From: Paraflavitalea pollutisoli | Lineage (GTDB): Bacteria > Bacteroidota > Bacteroidia > Chitinophagales > Chitinophagaceae | Length of the DNA stretch: 64,000 bases | Assembly: GCF_029360705.1 (NCBI RefSeq) | Contig: NZ_JARKMX010000002.1 | Location: 186,001 to 250,000 of the forward strand | Direction of reading: 5' to 3' | Shown: in pieces, positions 35,328 to 44,776 of the stretch | Position numbering within the stretch: the first letter of the stretch is position 1 | How the letters are laid out: each line of letters starts with the position of its first letter | Notes under the pieces: generated by a model | Database searches by the model: none | Seen by the model: the letters and a program-made list of their open reading frames with translations, nothing else | What the model was told of the DNA's origin: nothing | Translations under genes and position numbers: made by a program

Positions 35328-38300
35328 TTAGAAATTAAGCTCGATCCCGAAGGTGTAGGTTTTCCCGAAGGGCGTTTCCCAGCCACGGGTTCCATACTGA
35401 TTTACTTCCGGATCGGCATTTTTATACTTTGAGAACGTCAGCAAATTAGTTCCGTTGAAGAATACCCTTGCCGTGGAAATGCCCACTTTACCAATCACAT
35501 TCCTGGGCAGGTCGTACGACAGGTTGATATTTTTCAACCGCAGGAAGCTGGCACTGGACATTTGCCGGGTGCTGTATTGCATGGGATCGGTCAGATCGGT
35601 ACCTCTGAGGAGGGGCATCGTACCGCCTGTGTTTTCGGGTGTCCACATATCACCATACAAAGATTTCACACGGATCCGCTCCCAGTAGTAACCATCATCT
35701 GCCACATCCTTGAAGGCACCGTCGTACAACTTGCCACCAATTTTGTAGATGAAGTTGAAGCCCAGTGTAATTCCTTTGTAGGAGACATCTGTATTCAACC
35801 CCCCATACACATCGGGCATGGCATCGCCGATAATTTTATAGTTGGCCTTGTTGAACGTGTACGTAGCGCCTCTGTCATTGTATAAGAAGTCGCCTGCCTT
35901 TGCATCCGTTGGATTGTTCACATACCACACGTTGTTGCCATTCTTTGGATCGACCCCTGCCCACTCATAGCCATAGTAGCTCAGGGTAGAGGAACCTTCC
36001 CGGTAAATGAACTGTGCCCTGGAATCACCCCCTGTCGGATCGTACCAGATGATATCGCGACCACCATACAATTTGGTCACTTTGGAGGTAATGAAGGAAG
36101 CATTCACCGAAGCGCTCCACCTAAACGTTTTGTTGTCGATGATATCTCCACCGAGCTCCAATTCGATACCCTTGTTGTTGATCTCTCCTACGTTGGCCAG
36201 GTTGCTGGAAAAGCCGGTAGTCGTAGAGGTTGGAACATCCTGTAAGAGATCTCTGGAATCGCGGTTGAAATATTCAATGGTACCTGTTAAACGTTGCTTG
36301 AACAAACCAAACTCCAATGCGATGTTGGTGGTATAGTTTGTTTCCCAGGTAAGATCCGGGTTGGCATTGGTAGACAGGAAACCACCTGCATTGCCATTGT
36401 AGCGCAGTGTGTAGCTGGTCAATGATCTCCATCCAAAATTCTGTGTAGGCAAGGTACCATTGATACCGTAAGAACCCCGCAGCCTTAAATTGCTGAGGAA
36501 TGTAATGTTCTTCATGAATTCTTCGTTGCTGATCTTCCAGGAGCCAGCCACTGACCAGAAATTACCCCAGCGGGTTTCAGGCGCCAGTTTGGAGGAGCCA
36601 TCCCGGCGGTATGATCCGGACAGGAAGTATTTCTGGTTGTAGTTGTACTCCACCCGCGATAAGAGCGACACGATGGAATTACCATACTCAAAGCCACTCG
36701 CCGTAAAAGCACCTGCCGGAGACAAGGTGGTCAATACGCTGGAGGGGAGGTTGGTTCCTATGGAGTTTTGGAAGTTCGTTCTATTTTTCTCTACCTCGAA
36801 ACCGCCCAATACACTCACATTATGTAGTCCGAAGTTCTTCGCATAATTGGCGGTATTGGAGGATACCAGTTTTGTAATCGTGGTACCCGTTTCCGAGATA
36901 GTTCCATTCGTTGCCACGCCGTTGTAATGCGTGGGGCTGTAATACAAATGATCCTTGATCTCGGAGTTATCGAAGGAGAATACCGACTTGATGTTCAACT
37001 CCGGCAGGATATTTAGCTGCACCGTTTCGTTGATAGAAAAACGCTTGGTAATAGAACTGTTGTCCCATTGATCATTGTAGTAGAGGTTGTTCTGCGCCAG
37101 GCTTCCGTACCGTGCGGTAAAGGGCAGCCCTGTTTTGTAGTCGGTGGGCCAATAGAAGGGCCAAAGCAGGTTTCTTACCTGGAAGAAGTAGTTGGCACCA
37201 GTATTTCGGGTATCATTGAAGCCTACCTGCTTGTTGCGGGCAATACCGATATTGGTGGTAAACTCCAGGTACTTACCGACCTTCTGCGACAGATTGACCC
37301 GACCAGAAATACGGTCAAACTTATTTATCCGGACCCTATTCTGGTCTTTGGTATAGTTCAGCGAGGTATAATAGGTGGTATTCTGGTCACCGCCGCTTAC
37401 CGACAGATCGTTTGTCTGGTAGATACCGGTTCCAAAATAGGCATCGTCCCAATCGAAGTAAGTACCCTCACGGTTTACCAGGCCGTCGGTCATACCGGCA
37501 ATGTTCACATTGTCGGACAGCGCCGTACCAGCGGTAGAGAATTTATAACCGTGTCTGTTGAATTTGGAGTTGAGCTGACCGAGCGCATAGGTATTGGCCT
37601 GTGCGGCAGTTTGTCCGGCAGACGTTTTGTTATCGTATAAGATCCTATACAACATATTGATCTGCTCCTGCGCTCCGCCTACTTCATAGTTGTCGGTAGC
37701 CCATGAAGGGGTGATACCTACTGATGAGGCCAGGTGTACGACAGGTTTTCCTTTTTTACCGCGCTTGGTGGTGATCAGCACAACACCGTTGGCTGCCCTG
37801 GATCCATACAGGGAGGAGGCCGCCGCATCTTTCAGGATGGTGATGGTTTCAATATCGGCAGGATTCAGCGTATTCATGATGTTGTTGGAACCGATGTAAG
37901 AGCCGCTCAGGTTGCCCTGATCACCAGAGATCATGGGAACCCCATCGATCACATATAAGGGCTCGTTGCTGGCATTGATGGACCCAATGCCCCGGATACG
38001 TATGCTGGGTGTGGCGCCGGCCTGACCGCTTGGAGCCGTTACCTGCACACCGGGCACTCTACCCACCAGGGCACCCTGGAAGGAGGTATTCGGTGGATCT
38101 TTGATCTCGCTTCCCTTGATCACGTTAGCAGAGCCTGTATAGGTACCTTTTTTGGCAGTACCATAAGCGACTACCATTACTTCGTCTAGCGAGCTCCAGT
38201 CTGTTTCCAGGGCAACATTGATCTCGGTACGGCCACCAACAGTCACTTCTTTTGGAATATAACCGGTCACCATAAATACCAGGGTGGTAGCTTGAGCAGG

Positions 38301-38492
38301 AAGGGTGATTTCATAACTGCCATCCGTACGGGTAATGACGGCTGTTGACGTTCCTTTGACCTGTACTGTGGCTGATGGAACCGGGCTCTTGGTGGTGTTA
38401 TCAGTAACGACACCTCTGATACTGGTTTGGGCAAAAGTTGTAAGACTCCCCGTTACGAGTACAAACAATAGGACCAGCATTTGTTTGTTCAT
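35328..38492 (-). CDS. SusC/RagA-family TonB-linked outer-membrane channel
   Basis: A 1054-residue protein with a signal peptide (MNKQMLVLLFVLVTGSLTTF). It has the carboxypeptidase-like domain (SIRGVVTDNTTKSPVPSATV) and a TonB box region (SSLDEVMVVAYGTAKKGTYT). The plug follows (RIRGIGSINASNEPLYVIDG, then ILKDAAASSLYGSRAANGVV), and then the barrel, ending in FGKTYTFGIELNF. It imports an oligosaccharide with its SusD partner. No FecI/FecR pair is next to it, so control is not of that type. Full length, no break seen. Confidence 0.95.
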   Translation of the reverse strand: MNKQMLVLLFVLVTGSLTTFAQTSIRGVVTDNTTKSPVPSATVQVKGTSTAVITRTDGSYEITLPAQATTLVFMVTGYIPKEVTVGGRTEINVALETDWSSLDEVMVVAYGTAKKGTYTGSANVIKGSEIKDPPNTSFQGALVGRVPGVQVTAPSGQAGATPSIRIRGIGSINASNEPLYVIDGVPMISGDQGNLSGSYIGSNNIMNTLNPADIETITILKDAAASSLYGSRAANGVVLITTKRGKKGKPVVHLASSVGITPSWATDNYEVGGAQEQINMLYRILYDNKTSAGQTAAQANTYALGQLNSKFNRHGYKFSTAGTALSDNVNIAGMTDGLVNREGTYFDWDDAYFGTGIYQTNDLSVSGGDQNTTYYTSLNYTKDQNRVRINKFDRISGRVNLSQKVGKYLEFTTNIGIARNKQVGFNDTRNTGANYFFQVRNLLWPFYWPTDYKTGLPFTARYGSLAQNNLYYNDQWDNSSITKRFSINETVQLNILPELNIKSVFSFDNSEIKDHLYYSPTHYNGVATNGTISETGTTITKLVSSNTANYAKNFGLHNVSVLGGFEVEKNRTNFQNSIGTNLPSSVLTTLSPAGAFTASGFEYGNSIVSLLSRVEYNYNQKYFLSGSYRRDGSSKLAPETRWGNFWSVAGSWKISNEEFMKNITFLSNLRLRGSYGINGTLPTQNFGWRSLTSYTLRYNGNAGGFLSTNANPDLTWETNYTTNIALEFGLFKQRLTGTIEYFNRDSRDLLQDVPTSTTTGFSSNLANVGEINNKGIELELGGDIIDNKTFRWSASVNASFITSKVTKLYGGRDIIWYDPTGGDSRAQFIYREGSSTLSYYGYEWAGVDPKNGNNVWYVNNPTDAKAGDFLYNDRGATYTFNKANYKIIGDAMPDVYGGLNTDVSYKGITLGFNFIYKIGGKLYDGAFKDVADDGYYWERIRVKSLYGDMWTPENTGGTMPLLRGTDLTDPMQYSTRQMSSASFLRLKNINLSYDLPRNVIGKVGISTARVFFNGTNLLTFSKYKNADPEVNQYGTRGWETPFGKTYTFGIELNF

Positions 38493-38966
38493 AGCTAGCG
38501 TTTTGGTTAATTAATGTTTTTACGAAAGGTTCCTATGCGATCAGATGCATGCTACACAGGACCCGGACCAGCCTCTGCACAACACCTGAGCTTGCGTATT
38601 TGTGTCGAAAACTGCTGCTTTACAGTAATATGAGAATAAATCACAACTTGTCCGAAAATCCTGAGTCAGGTAAACTTAACTAAAAAATGCACACCTAACC
38701 ATTTATTCTACCCGCAAAAACCTGCAAAACGCTCACATGTAATTCTGTTTTACTGCAATAAACACAGAGAAAGTTGCAGCGGAGGAAATGGCTTGACGGG
38801 TGATGCACCCGGTAGTCCGTGCGTTGGGGCATTATTCCCGACAGTTGAGGAGGTACTATTGGCTGTTCGGCGGTTTGAAACGCATGTGGCTGGAACCGGC
38901 ACCCATATAAAAAAAGCCCGGGGCTTGCTTGCCCCGGGCTTCCTCAATGACATTATAGATCGTTGT
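38493..38966. other. Intergenic region upstream of susC
   Basis: It should contain the susC promoter; the nearest match is a TAAGTTTA (one mismatch) on the minus strand around 38669-38676, without a clear upstream box. The terminator of the small membrane gene lies at 38911-38941. No gene is visible. Confidence 0.4.
38911..38941 (-). terminator. Terminator of the small membrane-protein gene
   Basis: AAGCCCGGGGC (38914-38924) and GCCCCGGGCTT (38931-38941) form a perfect stem. On the minus strand it is followed by seven Ts. Confidence 0.9.
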
Positions 38967-39497
38967 TTACTTTGCTTTTTCTCCTTCTTTGCCTGCCACT
39001 TTCTCCAGTGCAGACTCTACGGCATTGCCCCGGCTTCTGCCAAATACGGTTTTAAGGTATACATCCCGGCCGTTGTGGCCCATCCGCTCGCTTATTTCGG
39101 AGTTTTTTCGCAGCCTATCCACTTTAGCCCTGGCGAGCTTCATGGTGAGCCCTTCTTCGTACAACTCTCCTTTCTTTTCCATCTCGTATACTTTGGATTC
39201 GGACTTGCCGAATTTGAAGTTCATGAGCTCGTACTTAGGTACATAAAACTCCATGGAATCGTTGTCGATGGCCTTTAGTTTGAACGGCTGGTCGCCGTCA
39301 CCGATCAGGCCCCTGAACACGAAGTAATCGCCCGGCTCGGGGTTTTCGATGATGGCATTTTCCTGGTGTGTGTTGATGTAGAAATTGCAGGTAGCAACGG
39401 TGAGAATCGGAACCAGGATCACGACCCAGGAAAGGATCTTCTTTTTGCGTTGGGCTTTTTCCTGTCGTTCCTGTTGTTCGTACTCTTCGATGTTCAT
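38967..39497 (-). CDS. Unrecognised single-pass membrane protein
   Basis: A 176-residue protein. The N-terminus is a charged stretch rich in Glu, Gln, Arg and Lys (MNIEEYEQQERQEKAQRKKK), then one membrane helix (about 22-39, LSWVVILVPILTVATCNFYI). An outer part follows with PEPGDYFVFRGLIGDGDQPF and many Lys and Glu residues up to the end. I do not recognise a family. It stands alone between its own terminator (38911-38941) and that of the GH32 gene (39621-39656), so it has its own promoter. The frame and the strong terminator support a real gene. Confidence 0.7.
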   Translation of the reverse strand: MNIEEYEQQERQEKAQRKKKILSWVVILVPILTVATCNFYINTHQENAIIENPEPGDYFVFRGLIGDGDQPFKLKAIDNDSMEFYVPKYELMNFKFGKSESKVYEMEKKGELYEEGLTMKLARAKVDRLRKNSEISERMGHNGRDVYLKTVFGRSRGNAVESALEKVAGKEGEKAK

Positions 39498-39620
39498 AAG
39501 ATTGGATTGTAGAGTTGGGTTATATTAGTTTTAAAGGCGGGATGATCGCGCATACCCTGCCGCCGTCAAGAGTACAAAAACTTACTGATATGTACTAGCG
39601 TGCGCAGCAAATCCTATCAA

Positions 39621-39656
39621 CAAAAAAGGCTCCGGATCATTTCCTGATCCGGAGCC
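39621..39656 (-). terminator. Terminator of the GH32 gene
   Basis: GGCTCCGGATCA (39628-39639) and TGATCCGGAGCC (39645-39656) form a perfect 12-bp stem, followed on the minus strand by TTTTTTG. Confidence 0.9.
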
Positions 39657-39705
39657 CCTATTGCCAGCGGTGTATTGAACATTTATTGCCAGGTAGTTAC
39701 CGTCG

Positions 39706-41382
39706 CTATTGCCAAGCTGTTTGCAGGCTGTACACGTCCAACTGCGTAAACCTGGCTTTACCACCTTTGGCAGTAACCGATAGTTCCTTTGTGGTCAGGT
39801 TCTTGTTGACCGGCATAAATACCAGCCCATTGTTGCCGAAGATCTCCATGCCTGTGCGGTCAACATAGATGGTCAACTGCAGCTGTCCTTTTTGCAGGGG
39901 CAGGGTGGCCTTCAATCCGTCTACACGCAGTTGCTGCGCCACGACGTCATACACCAGGTCCAGCCCATTGACCTGGATGGTGACCTGCCTGGCCTTACCT
40001 GGTTCGAGGGTAGCTTGTATCTCTAACCCGTCTTCTTTGATGTCCTTTAGTGGATTGACCGTCTTCTCTGTCAGTGTCCGGACTCCGGTGATCAGGGTCT
40101 TTGACCGCAGGGACTGCAGTTCTTTCACCGGGGTGCGCGTCATGCGGATACCATCCGGTGTTGTTACCAGTTTGAGTTCCATGGGAATGCTCATACTCTG
40201 GTTGAAGTTCATGTTCTCTTTGGCGGTATTCGTTCTCCACCAACCAATCTCTATCCGCCGGCCGGTAGGATCATTGCTGATGGTTTGTGCTGCATAGTAG
40301 TCTCGCCCGAACTGGCCCAGCAAGCGCTCTTCCTCCGGGGTAAAGGTGTTGCCATCGAAGCGGCCGATGGCATACATTGTATTCGCAGCCGACAGTACCC
40401 ATTTCTTATTGGCGGGATTACCATCTACGGGTAATTCAAAAAAGTCGGGGCATTCGAACAGGTAGCGATCGTTGCCCGTACCGCCTTTTACGATGCTGGT
40501 CGGTGTCCAGTCTTTCAGGTTATCGGAACGCAGGAATTGCTGCGTATGCAAGCCACCTTCCCGCTCTACCCAGAACAACATGACCCAATGCTTGCCTGGC
40601 TCGTACCAGAACACTTTCGGGTCACGGTTATCCTTGTTGATGCGCGGTACCGCTGCACGGTCGAGTTTATTGAAATGTACACCATCGTTGGTCCAGGCCA
40701 ATCCCTGGCACCAGCAGGTTGCTCCTGTAAAAAACATCACCAGGGCGGGATCGCCGGGTTTGCCAAAGCCACTGGTATTCTGACTATCTACGATAGCCGA
40801 GCCACTGAACATGGGTCCGTAGCCATCCGGATGGATCGCATCGCCTATTTCTTTCCAGTGGATCATATCCTTGCTGACGGCATGCCCCCAGGTCATATTG
40901 CCCCATTCGCGGCCGTAGGGATTGTGTTGATAGAACAGGTGGTATTGCCCCTTGTAGTAGCTCAATCCGTTGGGATCATTCATCCATCCCCGTTTGGGCG
41001 AAAAGTGAAACTGTCCCCGAAATTGCTCGGCATAAGGTGTTCCTTCCAGGACATCTTCATCGCTTTGCAGAATGGGTCGGAAGGCCTTTGCTTCTTTCGG
41101 TAGTTTGTCTACCCGTATTTCCAGTGACTTGCCTTTCCACGCACTGATATCGAGGTAGGCGTACCAATCTGGGGTGCCTTCTGCCAATTCCATATCGAAG
41201 AAGCGTACACGCACACCGTCTTTCCAGATCTCCAGGTTTCTTTTGGGTGCGCCATTCTTTACGGGCAGTTGGAGAAACTTCTTTTCGGCGGTAAAATACT
41301 GATCGAAGGAGGGTTGAGCGGCCAGGGTACCGCCTGCCAGGAGCAAGGTAATCACGTAAGCGAATCGTCGTAACTGTGTCAT
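39706..41382 (-). CDS. Glycoside hydrolase family 32 (fructan/levan/sucrose hydrolase), secreted
   Basis: A 558-residue protein with a signal peptide (MTQLRRFAYVITLLLAGGTL, cleaved near AAQ). Residues 25-115 are an extra N-terminal beta domain. The GH32 five-blade propeller begins at HFSPKRGWMNDPNGLSYY (nucleophile Asp136), with RDPKVFWYE (transition-state Asp254) and ECPDFFELP (acid/base Glu310). The C-terminal beta-sandwich (from about 400) carries VYVDRTGMEIFGN-like sequence (LTIYVDRTGMEIFGNNGLVF). It releases fructose from levan, inulin or sucrose; which one cannot be told. The adjacent SusC/SusD pair suggests a small fructan locus. Confidence 0.94.
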   Translation of the reverse strand: MTQLRRFAYVITLLLAGGTLAAQPSFDQYFTAEKKFLQLPVKNGAPKRNLEIWKDGVRVRFFDMELAEGTPDWYAYLDISAWKGKSLEIRVDKLPKEAKAFRPILQSDEDVLEGTPYAEQFRGQFHFSPKRGWMNDPNGLSYYKGQYHLFYQHNPYGREWGNMTWGHAVSKDMIHWKEIGDAIHPDGYGPMFSGSAIVDSQNTSGFGKPGDPALVMFFTGATCWCQGLAWTNDGVHFNKLDRAAVPRINKDNRDPKVFWYEPGKHWVMLFWVEREGGLHTQQFLRSDNLKDWTPTSIVKGGTGNDRYLFECPDFFELPVDGNPANKKWVLSAANTMYAIGRFDGNTFTPEEERLLGQFGRDYYAAQTISNDPTGRRIEIGWWRTNTAKENMNFNQSMSIPMELKLVTTPDGIRMTRTPVKELQSLRSKTLITGVRTLTEKTVNPLKDIKEDGLEIQATLEPGKARQVTIQVNGLDLVYDVVAQQLRVDGLKATLPLQKGQLQLTIYVDRTGMEIFGNNGLVFMPVNKNLTTKELSVTAKGGKARFTQLDVYSLQTAWQ

Positions 41383-41481
41383 ACTGTTGTTTGTTGCCCT
41401 ACTGTGTGAAGTGGCGATAAAGCGTGGGGCAGTCGGTACAAAATAGGTGTTTTAACGGTAGACGACAACAGGACGGCTTTC

Positions 41482-41489
41482 TAGTTTTG
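41482..41489 (+). promoter_or_regulatory. Possible promoter element of the adenosine deaminase unit
   Basis: TAGTTTTG matches TAnnTTTG, 38 bases before the ATG at 41528. No TTTG box is seen at the right distance upstream. Confidence 0.4.
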
Positions 41490-41527
41490 GCTGTGCTGGC
41501 TGGTATCGTCTGGCCGAACGACTTACT

Positions 41528-43234
41528 ATGTATCAACTACGGCTACTTCCTACTGTCGTCTTATCGCTGCTGCTATCGCTGGTAGTGTTGCATTATTTTG
41601 TTCCGTGGAACGGCTTTATCTATGCAGGGCTGGGCACCGCCTTATTGTTGTTGTGCCTGCTTATGCTTGCCAAGGAGATGACGATCACCACCCACCCTTC
41701 TTTTCGCACCTGGGCACATCTGATACTATTCCTCATCGCGTCGATCTCCTTGATTTACTGGATCTTCCAATTGCTGGCACCTGCCCGGGGAACCACTAAC
41801 CGGCAGCTATCTTTTGGAATGGATGGCTATTTTGAAAAGATCCGCAGCAACGAGGCCGCGCTCACCGCTTTCTTTTCCCAAATGCCAAAAGGGGGTGATC
41901 TGCATAGTCATTTTACCGGTGCCATTTACACGGAAACGTTGATCGAGGAGGCGATCAGGCAGCATCTCTGGATTAATATAGTCACCTTTAAATTGCATAG
42001 CGATAGCAACAGTTTTAAGATAAGGGTGAAACCGGAAAAGGAACAAAAAGACCAAAAAAAGAACAAGGCGAATAGCTTCATACCTGACCCAAACGTACTT
42101 CGACTGGACACGCTTGTCAACAAAAAGGAATATAGCTGGCTGCGCCAACGCCTGATGCTGGAGTGGAGTGTGAAAGATTATTATGATGCCTTCAGTCCTT
42201 CGGACAAGCACTTCTTTGATGCGTTTGGTAAGTTCCCGAGCATGCCTGAGGCGAAAGGGCTTTGGGAACTGAAAGAACGGGCAAAGAAAGAACACGTGCA
42301 ATATATCGAACTGATGACGTGGAGTATACCTGGCAAACAATATGCTACCCGCGAGTATTTACCAGAGGATAGCCTGTTAATGCTCGCGATGCGCCTACAA
42401 GATATGGCCCGCCTTGACACGCTTTTCACAAAGCTTTATGTGGCTTTGTGTGATAGTACGGCAGACTCAGCAAGAAAGTACTGCCGGCAACTCCGGCGGT
42501 TTCATGCAGGCATCGATGACTCCGATTTCACGATGCGCTACCAGGCCAATATACGCCGGGAGAAACGCCCGGTGGAAGTATTCAGGGACCTGATCGCAGT
42601 ATTTGAAGCCGCCAGCCAGGATTCGCTGGTAGTAGGCGTCAACATCGTTAACCGGGAAGACGGACCACTCTCCATGCGCGACTATGCCCTGCACATGAAG
42701 ATGTTTCAATACATGCATACCATCTACCCTGCGGTGCGCTATAGCATGCACGCCGGAGAGCTTACAATGGGCACGGTAAAGCCGGAAGACCTGAGCTGGC
42801 ATATCAGTGACGCGGTGTATACCGCGGGCGCCCGTCGCATTGGCCACGGGGTAGATATCGCTTATGAGCGAGACAACCTGGCGTTGCTGAAGCATATGCG
42901 TGATAAAAAGATCGCTGTGGAGATCAACCTGGTCAGCAATGAATTTATTCTGAAGGTAAAGGGCCAGCGTCACCCGGTAACGCTTTACGCAGACCACGGC
43001 GTACCGATCGTCATCAGTACAGACGACGCGGGCATCTTAAGGACCAATCACACGGAACAGTTTGTGCTGCTGGCGCTGCGTTATCCTTCGTTCCGGTACA
43101 GTGATATCAGACAATTCATCGTAAACAGCATTGAATACAGCTTTATCAAAGAGCCTGCTTTGAAAGCCAGTCTGCTGAAAAAGCTGGAGCAGGACCTGGA
43201 CGATTTCGAAGACCGCATACTAGCAGCTCAATAA
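41528..43234 (+). CDS. Membrane-anchored adenosine deaminase-family enzyme
   Basis: A 568-residue protein with three N-terminal membrane helices (about 5-22, 30-48 and 62-82), then an adenosine/AMP deaminase TIM barrel. The metal and catalytic residues are all visible: GGDLHSHFTGA (His126, His128), MHAGE (His408, Glu411), RIGHGVDI (His440) and ISTDDAGIL (Asp499, Asp500). A charged insertion rich in Lys, Glu and Gln (about 160-190) separates the first motif from the rest of the barrel. Cytoplasmic adenosine deaminases are about 330-360 residues, so the membrane domain and insertions are extra. It should deaminate adenosine or a related nucleoside; which side of the membrane is unclear. The partner gene starts 11 bases later. 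Confidence 0.88.
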   Translation: MYQLRLLPTVVLSLLLSLVVLHYFVPWNGFIYAGLGTALLLLCLLMLAKEMTITTHPSFRTWAHLILFLIASISLIYWIFQLLAPARGTTNRQLSFGMDGYFEKIRSNEAALTAFFSQMPKGGDLHSHFTGAIYTETLIEEAIRQHLWINIVTFKLHSDSNSFKIRVKPEKEQKDQKKNKANSFIPDPNVLRLDTLVNKKEYSWLRQRLMLEWSVKDYYDAFSPSDKHFFDAFGKFPSMPEAKGLWELKERAKKEHVQYIELMTWSIPGKQYATREYLPEDSLLMLAMRLQDMARLDTLFTKLYVALCDSTADSARKYCRQLRRFHAGIDDSDFTMRYQANIRREKRPVEVFRDLIAVFEAASQDSLVVGVNIVNREDGPLSMRDYALHMKMFQYMHTIYPAVRYSMHAGELTMGTVKPEDLSWHISDAVYTAGARRIGHGVDIAYERDNLALLKHMRDKKIAVEINLVSNEFILKVKGQRHPVTLYADHGVPIVISTDDAGILRTNHTEQFVLLALRYPSFRYSDIRQFIVNSIEYSFIKEPALKASLLKKLEQDLDDFEDRILAAQ

Positions 43235-43245
43235 AAATAATACCC

Positions 43246-44010
43246 ATGAGCACCAACCGACTTTATTTGTTTTATGGCTGTATACTCTCGCTGACCCTAC
43301 TGGTGGCTTTATTTGCTATGCGTCTGTACCAGCCGACATTGCTGGATATCGACGTAAAATGGTTGGTGGTGGCTGCGCTGCCGATCCTGATCGCGTTGGT
43401 GGTGGGGCGGTTTATCCATGGATTCAAGGGGTTTGGGGTGGAGCTCTCGGTGGCTGCGGAGGCAGCAAAACCAATTATCAGCAGCCAGTCAATCAAGAAA
43501 AATGTAGAGTCTATAGAACCAACAGGCGTAATGGAAAAACTGGGCATCGAAGCTTTAGAAAACATTCCGGAAGTAAGCAAACAGAAAGTAACTGTACTAA
43601 CCTTCGTGCTGGGCAAATTTGACTACTACAAATTGCAAGTGGTGAAAGAATATCTACGAAAGCTCCCTAACGTCAAATATTTCGCGGTTGTAGACCAAAA
43701 TCATGAGTTCATCGCACTAGTTCCACTCCCAGAAAATGGAGAAAAGAGTAGGAAAGATCAATTCATTTCTTCATTCCTCAGGATGATCGAAGAAAACAGC
43801 TTAACAAACTTCAATTTTTCCTATTCAAAAGAATACGTTCCGGAAACAGAAACCGTAATAGATACGCTGAGGCTGCTCCACAGATCTGTACATCCATTTA
43901 TTGCAGTTGTAAATAAGGAGATGACATTTGTAGGGTATGCTACAGAAACCAGTCTTCAAAAGGCACTAGCAGACGCCGTTCTGAAAGATTACGACAACAA
44001 ACAGGGCTAA
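43246..44010 (+). CDS. Two-helix membrane protein with CBS-like C-terminal region
   Basis: A 254-residue protein with two N-terminal helices (about 7-25, LYLFYGCILSLTLLVALFAM, and 38-58, VKWLVVAALPILIALVVGRF), then a soluble part. Two similar segments, VKYFAVVDQNHEFIALVPL and HPFIAVVNKEMTFVGYATE followed by TSLQKALADAVL, look like the strand-strand-helix of CBS domains, which often bind adenosine nucleotides. I do not recognise the family with certainty. From about 43550 the gene is clearly more AT-rich than its neighbours. It lies 11 bases after the membrane adenosine deaminase and is probably its partner. Confidence 0.65.
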   Translation: MSTNRLYLFYGCILSLTLLVALFAMRLYQPTLLDIDVKWLVVAALPILIALVVGRFIHGFKGFGVELSVAAEAAKPIISSQSIKKNVESIEPTGVMEKLGIEALENIPEVSKQKVTVLTFVLGKFDYYKLQVVKEYLRKLPNVKYFAVVDQNHEFIALVPLPENGEKSRKDQFISSFLRMIEENSLTNFNFSYSKEYVPETETVIDTLRLLHRSVHPFIAVVNKEMTFVGYATETSLQKALADAVLKDYDNKQG

Positions 44011-44305
44011 CCGTTAACGATCAAACATGCTGGAAGGGCCGGCATCATGCCCCTCTGTTGTAACGCTACCAGGTAGAGTTCATCGCTGAAGCATGCCACA
44101 GGAACCGGACCAGACTGCCGCTGTCCTATGATATGCATACCTTACGGCAGGCCCACCAACCCGCCTACACGATATTTAGTGCATCCACTCAGAAATTCAC
44201 GAAATACAGTGAGCCTAACCTTGCCAGAAGTCATCTAAACAACTCATTCCTAGCATCTTACTGTTTGGCGTATAGCTTGCCTTTCCTTAGGCTAAATACG
44301 CTTAC
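44011..44305. other. Intergenic region with nothing recognised
   Basis: No hairpin terminator, RNA or convincing gene is visible. Short open stretches exist but lack a start and coding look. Confidence 0.4.
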
Positions 44306-44776
44306 ATGTTAACTACAGGCATTGCCGCTCCCGATTTTGAACTTTACCAGACACCCGACAGCCGACTGCGTTTAAGCAACCTGCGTGGTAAGAATGTCAT
44401 TCTAGCTTTTTATCCCGCCGACTGGAGCCCGGTATGCGGTGACCAGATGAGTTTGTACAATGAGATGGAAACTTTCTTCACGCGGCAACAGGCGCAACTG
44501 ATCGGCATCTCCGTCGACAGCCGCTGGAGCCACGCCGCCTACAGCGAACAGCACGGATTCTATTTCCCCTTACTGGCCGACTTCGAACCGAAAGGCGCCG
44601 TGAGCAAACTGTACGATGCCTTCGACGAAAGCACCGGTGAGTGCCGGCGCGCGCTCTACGTGATCGATGGCGACGGCATCATCCGCTGGAGCTATCTCTC
44701 CCCCATCGGCATCAACCCCGGCGCCGACGGTATCCTGACCGCTTTAGAAACCATCCATACAAACAACCAACCATGA
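44306..44776 (+). CDS. Peroxiredoxin (AhpC/TSA-Bcp type)
   Basis: A 156-residue thioredoxin-fold peroxidase. IAAPDFELYQTPDSRLRLSN leads to NVILAFYPADWSPVCGDQMS with the peroxidatic Cys44 in the PxxxPVC-like context, then LIGISVDSRWSHAAYSEQHG and FPLLADFEPKGAVSKLYDAF. A second cysteine in STGECRRALYVID may be resolving. It reduces hydrogen peroxide or organic peroxides in the cytoplasm. Its stop overlaps the next start (ATGA), linking it to the DsbA-like gene. Confidence 0.9.
   Translation: MLTTGIAAPDFELYQTPDSRLRLSNLRGKNVILAFYPADWSPVCGDQMSLYNEMETFFTRQQAQLIGISVDSRWSHAAYSEQHGFYFPLLADFEPKGAVSKLYDAFDESTGECRRALYVIDGDGIIRWSYLSPIGINPGADGILTALETIHTNNQP

Noticed and set aside
35410-35440. Further operator copy (GAGAACGT within the first SusC gene)
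   Set aside because: Only the first half of the motif matches, and it is inside coding sequence.
35328-38492. SusC control by a FecI/FecR pair
   Set aside because: No sigma factor or anti-sigma gene lies near either SusC gene in the window.
44011-44305. Degraded gene remnant between the CBS-like and peroxiredoxin genes
   Set aside because: One frame stays open for about 80 codons, but without a start codon, a recognisable motif or clear coding bias.
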